This document shows positions 54,860 to 64,000 of a DNA stretch of 64,000 nt, in pieces; the stretch's first letter is position 1; the number at the start of each line of letters is the position of its first letter. A program made the position numbers and the translations under genes. Source of the DNA: Centropus unirufus (taxonomy: Eukaryota > Chordata > Aves > Cuculiformes > Centropidae); contig VYZI01000112.1 of assembly GCA_013397695.1 (NCBI GenBank), positions 1,528,823 to 1,592,822 of the forward strand, in the 5' to 3' direction. The notes beneath the pieces are model-generated. The model did not search any database. It had not been told where the DNA came from and saw only the letters and a program-made list of their open reading frames with translations.

Positions 54860-56989
54860 ACTGGTTCCTAGTGCTGTTACCATCACAGCATCCTTGCCAC
54901 GCCTGATCCTGGACTTGCTAAAATTTTTGTTTAGTTTTACCTCAAAGACTTTAAAGTAGTTGGGCCCTTGCTGGCTCCGTCAGATTCTTACAATACAGCC
55001 CTAAGGCAAAGATTTAATCATCCAGCCAGTTCTCTGCCTATGGTACTGTGAACTTAGTTACTCCCAGTAAGTAAACAAAACCCGGCGCCTGTTCTCACTA
55101 GGGAATGGTATTCTGTGCATGCTACACATATTGATGAGTTAGTTAGTCTTTTTGCTTCTGTAACTTATCATAGATATTGCTACTAAACTCCAACTATCTA
55201 CCAGTTTCTATTCAACAAAATTCTAAAGCTCACTGTGCCTTCTCACTTTCACTCTGATACCTGAATGTATTTTGTGTAGTTCTGCAAGGTTTACAGGTTT
55301 TCTTGCAATCAGAGTGAATTCTCAGTTGTACGGGTGCCAGACGTAGAATTTTCACCTCTCTTCTTGCAATCAAAGTATAAGTATTCACATGCCAAGGTTC
55401 AGCTGGAGTGATCTCACCTGATGATGATGCAAGATTGTCCATCATACCCGTTAGATGATATTTCACATTTTCCCTTCTGTTGCTCATTCTGCACTTTCTC
55501 ACTGGGACATTTTGTATCTTTTGTTTATAAAATCCTTTTCTGATCATTGTATACCTTTTATGCTCTGTTTTAATGCCTTGATTTCTTATTGTTTTTTTCT
55601 TTACGATGGCTATCAGAAGAACGAAACCACAGCTTCACAAATGGTTCTTGAATAAATACTGGTATAAATACAGGTAATCACCTAAATTATGAGTTTGTTT
55701 CTTGGGAAACATTCTCCTGAAATTCATGCACCTAAATTGATTTCCACCAGCTGATACTCTGATGGACTCATTTAAAGGAATGAGAAATGGTGCTTCATTG
55801 AGGAAAGCTAATAATTTCTGATAGATCTCTCATGACACTTTCAAAAATCTGTTCTAAACAAAGTTTATTGTCAGTATCATATTTGCAATGTGCATCCAGG
55901 TGTTAAACTATTAAAGTACAGTTTAAAACAAATACAAAACCCCTCTATTTGTATTTTACAAAGACACTTGTATTTGCCAGGTCATGGAGATTTTCTTAAT
56001 AGATATAATCCAGTACTTTAAAATTACTACAGACGTTTTTATGAGGTTCCCCACGGCTACAATAAGCTCTGCAAAAGAAGTTATATCAATGGACCATTGA
56101 AGCTATTTTTCACTCTCCTGGTATTGTGTAAGATACTAGAAGTGTCCCAAACAAACCCAGTTTCACTTTAAGAAAATGATCAAATTCATAATTTTGTTCT
56201 TAACTGAGAAAGACAAGGGTCTGATTGTCCAAGTTTAAGAGTCTGGTATTTTAGCGTCTGGTTTATGTGTGGTGAAACACCAAATGCAGAAAATATGTAT
56301 TCAACAAAATACGCAAATACAAGATATATTTATCCATTTCAGATACAAACAAAACGAATCTCTGATATTTTCTTTTAATGTCAGCATATTTAATACTAAA
56401 TTGCAGAAATTGACACATACAAATCTCACACAAAGGCCAAATAAATTACTCCTACTTAATCCTGAAAAATTCAAAATGGTAGTTTGTTGAATTTTACTGC
56501 ATATTTCCTCTTTGCAAAGGGATTCTGGAGGCATAGCAATATAAAGGCACCCTTTTGGTTATTGAATACAGCTTCAAAGATATCTTGTGGACTTTACTAA
56601 TGCGGGTAATACATGGCACTGTCATTCCTTAGATTGTACTTTCCAGGGCTTACCAGAGCTGATGATTTATTTTTTTTTGTTATGTCAATAGCGGAGGAAA
56701 GAATAAACATGCTTGTCTAGAGCCTTAAAGGACAAAGAACTTTATAGTTGGACTAGGATGCAAATCTGTTTCAATGCAAAGAAGGGGAGGGTGAATTCAT
56801 GTAGCTACATACATGGAAATGACTCAGACTTACGTGCAGTCTATATCATCCTGATTAATATTCCTGTTCATTGATCCGCACATATTTTGACAGATAAAAG
56901 ATTGGTCTAGACCACAGCTGAACTGAATGCATTGAGATCAATCACACTACAACTAGACAAACTATAAAAAAATATTACTATTAACTCAT

Positions 56990-57178
56990 AAAATCATATA
57001 ATCTTTTAGTTTGGAAAAGACCTTTAAGATTCCCAAGTTCAACCACAGGCTTAGCACTGCCAAGTGCCACTAAACCTCTCCCCTAAGCATTATATCTCTA
57101 CATTTTTTAAATACCTCCAGGGGTGGTGACTCAAATAATTCCATGATGGGCGCATTCCAGTGCTTGATAACCCTATGA
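56990..57178 (-). mobile_element. CR1 LINE 3'-terminal fragment, about 190 bp, inverted
   Basis: The plus strand starts with a degenerate complement of the CR1 terminal repeat (aaatcatataatc), then 'ttggaaaagacctttaagat', 'cccaagttcaacca', 'taaatacctccaggggtggt' and 'gcattccagtgcttgataac'. This is the minus-strand order of a CR1 3' UTR. Confidence 0.88.
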
Positions 57179-57895
57179 TACAGCACATACAGTAAATTTT
57201 TGAATAGTTGTTATTTCTGAACCATTATTCTCATGGATAAGTGAAAGTGATAAAGTCATTATCTCCCATCAGAAGTTTGTCTGACTACAGAAATTGTGAT
57301 ATATCTGTTCCTAATAAGGAATTTTGGGTCATTTGCACTGCCGACTCTATCATAGAATAGCAAAACAGGATTGTTGTATACCAACTCCAATCAGCAGATG
57401 TCTGAAGTTCAAAAAACAGGAAAGTCAGATACAGTTATTTTTTGGCCTCTGGCTGTCCATATCAAATCTACCACCAGAAGAAGCGTATCTGGGCATAAAA
57501 TTGCTCCTTTTGTTACCAGCATTATTTCTCTAGGAACAGTCAAATGACTGCAATTTAAAAATTATCTTTGGTGAGCATTTTCTTTGCACACTTTCAGGGG
57601 AAGGCATAGAAAAAAATATCTGCTACAGATTGAATAACAGCAAGTTAATAAACCATAAAATTTGAGGTAATTTTAAAAGGAAAGGCAAACAGAGAGATAG
57701 AAAATTTCACTATGTGCTTCAGGGTAGTACGAAATCCTAGGGGAAAAAAGCTTCAAAAACAAATGCTTCAAATTATACTGGACATTTCAACAGTTTTTTG
57801 TAGTCATTTCAGATTCATGTTTACTTTCATCCCTCAAACCCCATCTTTCTCAATTCTGAAATGGCAAGCCGTGGAGAAGAGGGCAAAATGAGTAT

Positions 57896-57933
57896 CTAGC
57901 ATCTTTTCTAGCATCTTTTTCCAGCATCTTTTT
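57896..57933 (+). repeat. Short minisatellite-like array, 12-13 bp x 3
   Basis: Three successive units of the form c(t/c)agcatctttt(t). Units two and three have an extra T. Confidence 0.85.
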
Positions 57934-58564
57934 CCATCCTTAATGTCTTCTGTATAAATATTGATGTTGTAAATGATGAATCATGAGGCTAAAGACCAAA
58001 ATCTTTGAGTGAGAGGGAAGGGATAGAGAAGGCTGCAGTAAGGAATAGTGATAAGAAAATTATTCTGGTGGTCCTTTTAAAGTTTTTCATTATTTTATTT
58101 TCTCTGTCATCTTAAGTTTTAGCCAGGCATCTGAATGTTAACACCTCTATAGCATTAAAAATCTTGCTTCAATGTAGCTAATACATTACTTTTTTTTTGT
58201 TGCTTTTTCATCACCACATAAAAATATGCAGAAGTTGTAATTTTTTAACATGAAATTGTAAGAAATACATTATTTGTAACAGAAAATTGACAATGAGTTA
58301 TTCTAACGTTCTCCTGAATCTTAAGATTAGATAAAATTGTTTCAATTTTACCTAATATATCAAAAAAATTCTCCAACATATTAAACAGATAGGAGTTCAG
58401 TTCTTCACAAAGGACGCTTGCTTAGCATCAGGCGGTTCAGGACTACAAGTGTCACTACTCATGACGTTCCATTTATTATACCTGTATTGTAGAAACTGTC
58501 AACTATCTTTGTTATAAATAAATTTTACATTTAGAAAAAGTGTAATCTGTTGTTCAAGACTGTT

Positions 58565-58673
58565 GGGGACACATTCCCATGCAACCTGCTCTAGGTGAAC
58601 CTGCTTTAGCGGGAGAGCTGGACTAGATATTTCCAGAGGTCCCTTCAGCCTCACCATTCTGTGATTCTCTGAT
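58565..58673 (+). mobile_element. CR1 LINE 3'-terminal fragment, about 110 bp
   Basis: Carries 'gcaacctgctctaggtgaac', then 'gagctggactagatat', 'ccagaggtcccttc' and the terminal 'attctgtgattctctgat'. This is the last part of a CR1 3' UTR in order. Its short length reflects severe 5' truncation. Confidence 0.88.
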
Positions 58674-60608
58674 AATCTACCCAGAGTCATATATTAATTT
58701 CTTAGTCCCAAATCTAGGGCACAATTCCATGTTCATTAAATACATGGTTTTGGTTTTGTTGGGTTTTTTTTTAAATAAAATAATATAAGATCCAGAATAT
58801 AAGACCACAAAGTAAAAGATCAATGAATTTGAGGTCAGTTGCCAATTTTTTATCATTTTTTTCCTAAGCCTACATAAGACCAGAAATCATTATGAAATGT
58901 TAGCATTTACAATAAAATTACTAATTAATTAATACCCTGGTAAAGTTGTTTAAAAAAGGAAATTTTTATACTAAAAGTTCTCAAAGTGTACTTTAAAAAT
59001 GTTGAAAGGCATTAGTCTGCTTGTTTGAAAAGCACTATTAATAATACCAACATGCAGTGTAATTAATCCATTGATACATAACACAGAGAAAAAACCAAAA
59101 AGGAGCAAATACTTGTTCGACACCCAAAGTAAATGCTTATATACTTTTAATTCTGTTAAACCAAAACTGCCCACAATCATGATTAGATTTGCCCTCATAT
59201 TTTATTTTCCTGTAAAATACAAACTAACTTTGCCTTACATGCTTTCTTCGTACACACAATAGCGAAGTGCCAATAAAATAAAATATTTTCTTTAACCACC
59301 TAATATAAAGTTGGTATCAATAAGTGTCACATTTTATATCATTAAACATATAGTAAAACATATATCCACATTATTAGGCTACAAGTATATCATGACAAGT
59401 TTAGAAGCCAGCTCATCAGAAAGTTTTTGTAGTTTGCCGAGCCTAAGGCAAGTTTAATTAAAGTCAGTGAAAAAGTTTAAATTGAAAGCAAATTAAGTAG
59501 TAGGAAACATAAAAAATAATCTACTGATTCATTTGCAAGTTGTCTAGAAAAAGCAGACAAGATCAGTTGTTAATGATCATTAATTAAAAGAGTCACACAC
59601 ATTATCATCTACGTTAGAAATAGCAAAGGGAAGCCCGATTTGAAGAAACCTCACTCATATACGTGTCTGTTGGGCTCTAAAAGAGGTATTCTCAATTGTA
59701 TGGTATACAATGAATCAGTTAAGCAAGAATGGGTCAGCTTGGGTTAGGTTCATCACAGTTCACTTAAATACCTTACAGTATTATATAATAAGTGGAGATA
59801 GACACTGAGACTCATCATATTCTAAAGTTGCTTTTTAATACAAGTAGGTGAATTACCCCATCTGAAGATTTCTAGATTTCTTATAAACTATACAAGAAGT
59901 TTAAATGGCTACATTAAACAAAATGCCTTGTTTTGCAGAGTTGAAGTTAGATGAAACAAAATTGTTGCCTTGTAGGTTTAAGAGTGTGTAAAAACAAGAA
60001 AACAAAATGTTTTTTAGACTGATACCATAGCTATTTTTCTCTATGCAAAATAAAATTACCTGACAAAAAAAAGGAATCCTGATGTATTCTTTAAGTAAAC
60101 AGCTAATTTGGATTATTTGAAATAATTTTCTTTTTGGAAAATGAAGACAAAATCTTCCACTCAGGAAGATAAATTTCAAATGTATTATGGTGCCTTCTCA
60201 TTTCTTTTTAAATGGTCTAATTTCAATCCTATATTTTGGATTGAGCAAATAACTGTTCTTCCTTATCAGTTAAAAGACTTCTTCACCATCTATAGCTACT
60301 GCTGTAAGTGAAAATGCGAAAAATTCGAGTCTTCTGAATCATCAATCCTAATGTCATAGTTTTATCCATTTTTCTTTTTCAGTTTAGTGGATTCCACACA
60401 GATATTTACTTTGCTTCTGAAAGACAAACCTATTTTTCAAGGTAAAAAGGGACATTTGGGGACAAAGAACCTACTTCTGTATCAAAAGCAAAACTTCCTT
60501 GTTTACAAAGCTAACAGTAATTAAAACCACTTGATGCTGCATTTTTCAGTATGCATATATGCAAAGGTTGCAGATGTTAAAAGGAAAAGGGACAGATTAT
60601 TCAAATGA

Positions 60609-61074
60609 ATTGAGGTGTCGGAGCATGTCCAGAAGAAGGGCAACACAGCTGGTGAATGGTCTGGAGAACAACTTTTATGAGGAGTAGAGGAAGGAACCGA
60701 GGTTCTTTAGTCTGGAGAAAAGGAGGCCCAGGACAGACTTTATTCCTCAAGAATGACTTGAAAGCAGGTTTTAGTGAGGCAGGTGTTGGTCTCTTCTCCC
60801 AGGCAAAAAGCAATAGGACAGGAGGAAATGGCCTCAAGTTGCAACACGGCAGGTTTAGATTGGATTTTATGAAAAATTTCTTCACTGAAAGGGTTGTCAA
60901 TCATTGGAACAGCCTGCCCAGAGAAGTGATTGAGTCACCATACCTGTAAGTATTTAAAAGACATGTATATGTGGTACTTGAGGACATGATTTAGTTGTGA
61001 ACTTGGCAGTGTTCATCTGGACTTGATGATTTTAGAGGTCTTTTTCAAATTAAGCGATTTCATGATTCTGTGAT
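60609..61074 (+). mobile_element. CR1 LINE 3' fragment, 466 bp, with 3' terminus
   Basis: Begins in the CR1 'ggagcatgtccagaagaagg' block and runs through the C-terminal end of ORF2. One frame there retains RFRLDFMKNFFTERVVNHWN followed by LPREVIESP, a typical end of CR1 ORF2. It finishes with catgattctgtgat, the degenerate 3' 8-mer repeat, at about 61074. It is 5'-truncated like most CR1 insertions. It is antisense to GRM8. Confidence 0.9.
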
Positions 61075-64000
61075 CCTAGTGCTGCATGCCCAGATTTTCT
61101 TATGTTACTTCATTATTTATATGAGATTTTTTTAAACTGGGCAATGCAGCCCTGCCAGCAAATTACCAGCCAGTTGTTATTGTCGATATAAGTGACAGTT
61201 GAAGTTCTATCCAACAGCAGCTGCCTCACTCAACATTCCTATTTTTGTTTCATCCAACTAGACCAGGAGCCACAGGTCAATTTTTCAATGTTCATGCATT
61301 TCTACTGTACACATATGCAGATTAAAATCACATTTCACTCTGGGTTTACATATGTATGTGCAAGTTCTGTTTTAGCACACGATTAATTAAAATGCCATGT
61401 TGCACTTTACTCTTTTTTATATGTATATACTGTTTCTTACTGTTTTAAGAATTACACCTTTCCTGGATAAAAAGCTGTAATAAATATAAAAGTCAGATAC
61501 ACTGAACATGAAAGTCAGGACTGAGGTACTGTTTTAATGGGTCTCACTTTATCTGCTTTCTGCAGATGGACTGAAAATGTCTTCCTTAAGAAGGCAATAA
61601 CTTAAAAATTTCTAATAACTTATTAAGAAGGCACAGCATCCTAATTCCTTTAGGATCCAAGCAAAGGTTAGTTCCCAGGCTGCTTTAAAGTAAGTTTGCA
61701 TCACAGTATTTTGGGAGGGCAGGTTTTCTTATCTGCTTTAACAGCAAATAGCTATCCCAACCTCAGAGCCACGAGTCAGAAAACTGCCAGGATACTTTTC
61801 TTTGTTGCAGGTTGAAGAACAAAGGTCTGTCTAACATTCTTACAAAATTTCAGAACTTAAAAAAAATATAAGGTAAGAGTTTCAAGGCTAGTTAATGGGG
61901 TCAGATTTCCAGTCTATGCAAGAAAACAAAACAAAGCTACAGCTTTGAAATCACAAAGGGGTGAACTATCATATTATGTATATATGTTAAATATTTTTTT
62001 ATAAATTGTATTAATATATTTATTCATAAAATATAGAGAGTGGGTGTGCACAAACGAGGAGAGGTCTGAAACATGAGCGAAACACAAGTGAGTAAGATAT
62101 TCCATTAGTTGCCACAAGAAATATTACACCAATCAGGCACTACTGTCATTGATTTAGCTGGAAAGTATGATCGCCAAAGAATTTTAGGAGATTTTTTTCA
62201 TATTACAAGTCATCTTTACAATAAAAGCTTTGAAATTAATCATTTTATTGAACACTGATTGTAAGAGCAGAACTACATAATTAGGTCTTAAATCATTATA
62301 GCACCATAAATGAGCATGTATTTTATAGCAATCATTTAGCAGACCTGGAAAACAAGAAGCATAATGTAACAATATATATTTCTTTAAAAGGATCAGGTAC
62401 TCAATTAAATTGTATAATAAACCCCAGTGTTTAAGGAAGCAATGAAATAAAGTCAACAGAACTATATGCTCTTGTCCCTCTGTTTCCCTGGAGGCTTCTC
62501 TCACTGTTTTTCTGCATCACCCAATACTGTAAAAGCATGTTAGCACCCCGCCTAAAGCAGGAGAGGGACTAAGAGCATCAGCAGAACAATCTCTTAGGAC
62601 ACAGTTCCATTAGCTTTGACATGAGCTTTCCAGAAAGGATTCAGTGCAGCTTTAAAGAGAAGCAGTTCTGTAGTTTCCTACCTCCTTCATCAATCTGAAT
62701 ATATATTATTATTACATTTTTTTATCCCCTGGGATTTTTTTCTATTTAATTTTGTTAGACTGATAGTGCATAACAGAAATTTTTTCATTTTTAAAGTCAC
62801 AACTGAATTGTTAGTTTTAAGTGTAACAAAATGTAACCTGAATCCAGCAAAGAAGGAATGATGCAGTTTTACTCTGACCTTACTTAACTGGAACTATCTA
62901 TAAGATTAGATTTCTATCTAAAATAAAAACATAAAAATCTCAGTGTATTTTAGTGCTACATTGCACTTAGTTAAATAAGGAGATATATCTAGACCTCCCC
63001 AAGTTAAGTTAAAAATTTATTTCAGTTGCCAGTTCTTGAATTTTCCTTACTTAAAGTTCTTTTCTTCACCATTTTTTGCACATTCTGATTAGTATTTCCA
63101 TATTTAAACATCTCTTGTAGCTCCTCTGCTTAGGCAAATAGAAAACTAATTGTGTCGCTTGAGAATTTCCATGCAAAAGCAAATTTTGTAGGTTCTGTGT
63201 TAAACATGACTCTAACATACTTCTCCTAGCTGGTTGTGATAAAAATTTTGACATCTAGATGACAGTAATGCCACAGTAGGCTTGTGAAACAAGGTCAAAG
63301 ACTTAAAAATTGAATAACGGAATACAGCCAGGGAGTTTTCAGGGTAAGTAACTTAAATAAGTTTATCAAAAAAACATGACCTAATTCTTGCCAGAATAAT
63401 ATGTGGGTTTTGGGTATTAGTTCACCTGACTTGAATAGTAAAAGGTTGTAAAGGTAAACAAAAAAAAAGAGAGGGATGGTTTAAAAACATAGTGTGATGA
63501 TGTACAATTAAAAAATTAACTGCTTGGGAAACGCATAATTACCAGGTTTTAAAACATATGTACCCTGTCCATGACACAGTAGTTTATTAGGGGAAGACCA
63601 ATTTTATATAAAGACATTATTACCTTAGAAGGCAAGAAGAAAACAAAACTGCAAATATTGATCCTAATTTTAATGTCATTTTAGATATGATTTGGGCAAG
63701 AAGCAGTTTTCAGAAAAGTGGCGGACTCTATTCAATACAGTCAGGAGAAAACAGGAGAGCTGAAATAAGCAGTCCGCATCTTCTTGTTGCCATAGATTGA
63801 AAGTCACGTGATGCCCAGAGAAGTAAATTTAAAAAAAAAGTTTTCAGGGAAAGTGTCATAACTTCAAAAGAACTATGTATGGTTCATAAGTGATTTTCCA
63901 TATCATCACCAAGTTTCCTAAACAGTGAGAGAAATTAATCCCATGAGAACCACTCTTTCCAAAGGACCCCCAGAATTTAATCCACTATAAATTACTTGAG
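61075..64000. other. Intronic stretch, nothing recognised
   Basis: AT-rich, including a very AT-rich block at about 61970-62035. A 106-codon minus-strand frame at 62184-62504 shows no known domain and no flanking splice pair that fits GRM8. Confidence 0.55.

Larger units (their letters stand above)
40907..56989. other. Long intronic stretch without recognisable interspersed repeats
   Basis: 16 kb with only microsatellites and a TAAT-rich block. Frames such as 48494-48781 (95 codons) and 47068-47361 (97 codons) have no recognisable domain and no codon pattern that marks them as real. Confidence 0.55.
40907..64000 (-). other. GRM8: Upstream GRM8 intron, partial (previous flytrap exon not found)
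   Basis: Begins at the acceptor of the 137-bp exon and runs off the right edge. I searched for the flytrap blocks that should precede it and for a donor after a codon ending in a lone G and found none convincing. Contents: unique-looking AT-rich DNA, microsatellites at 43.5, 46.4 and 54.8 kb, a TAAT-rich block near 48.4 kb, and CR1 fragments at 57.0, 58.6 and 60.6 kb. Between 40.9 and 56.9 kb I recognise no interspersed repeat. Confidence 0.7.

Noticed and set aside
60656..60949. 97-codon plus-strand frame that could be called a gene
   Set aside because: It is the C-terminal end of CR1 ORF2 (NFFTERVVNHWN, LPREV blocks) in a truncated LINE copy.
62184..62504. 106-codon minus-strand frame, considered as the previous GRM8 exon
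   Set aside because: It has none of the conserved flytrap blocks and no suitable phase-1 donor.
1..64000. miR-592, which in mammals lies in a GRM8 intron
   Set aside because: I looked for the mature sequence on both strands and did not find it; it is probably in another intron.
1..64000. CRISPR arrays, tRNA or rRNA genes, bacterial operons or phage genes
   Set aside because: None seen; composition, splice sites and LINE content are vertebrate.

Overview
The window is vertebrate nuclear DNA, most likely from a bird. It is AT-rich, almost entirely non-coding, and sparse in repeats. The recognisable interspersed repeats are CR1 LINEs, several ending in the reiterated ATTCTRTG 8-mer typical of amniote and especially avian CR1. 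There are also two stretches resembling old avian endogenous-retrovirus LTR DNA. I saw no SINE arrays, no L1, and no bacterial-style genes. A crocodilian or turtle is not excluded, but the low repeat density and the CR1 type favour a bird.

The only protein-coding gene I can support is on the minus strand: metabotropic glutamate receptor 8 (GRM8), a group III class C GPCR. Two internal exons are present. The 5'-ward exon (40906 down to 40770, 137 bp) encodes the last part of the glutamate-binding Venus-flytrap domain. The next exon (22086 down to 21151, 936 bp, 312 codons) encodes the cysteine-rich domain and transmembrane helices 1 to 6. They join in phase 0 across an 18,683-bp intron, and both have intact reading frames and canonical splice sites. 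I did not find the upstream exons (most of the flytrap, signal peptide, promoter) or the downstream exons (TM7 and the C-terminal tail). They should lie beyond 64000 and before 1 respectively, so the whole window is inside the GRM8 transcription unit.

Layout in + coordinates. 1-21150 is a downstream intron (partial) with an LTR-like patch near 6.8 kb, an assembly gap at 7409-7481 and a small CR1 scrap near 9.85 kb. 21151-22086 is the 7TM-domain exon. 22087-40769 is an intron holding a 1.2-kb CR1 (minus), a heavily decayed CR1 (plus, about 32.2-33.5 kb), an older CR1-like fragment (minus, about 34.2-34.6 kb) and an LTR-like fragment near 40 kb. 40770-40906 is the flytrap exon. 40907-64000 is an upstream intron (partial) with three more CR1 fragments at 57.0, 58.6 and 60.6-61.1 kb plus microsatellites. 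The many 60-140 codon open frames elsewhere look like chance frames or frames inside LINE copies.

I looked for an undescribed system and did not see one. The observations most worth checking are: a readthrough tail after the 936-bp exon that happens to be hydrophobic where TM7 should be; a 47-bp near-identical pair 1.15 kb apart; CR1 copies of different ages, including one visible only through decayed reverse-transcriptase motifs; a partial REST/RE1-like site; and a dense TAAT/ATTA cluster.
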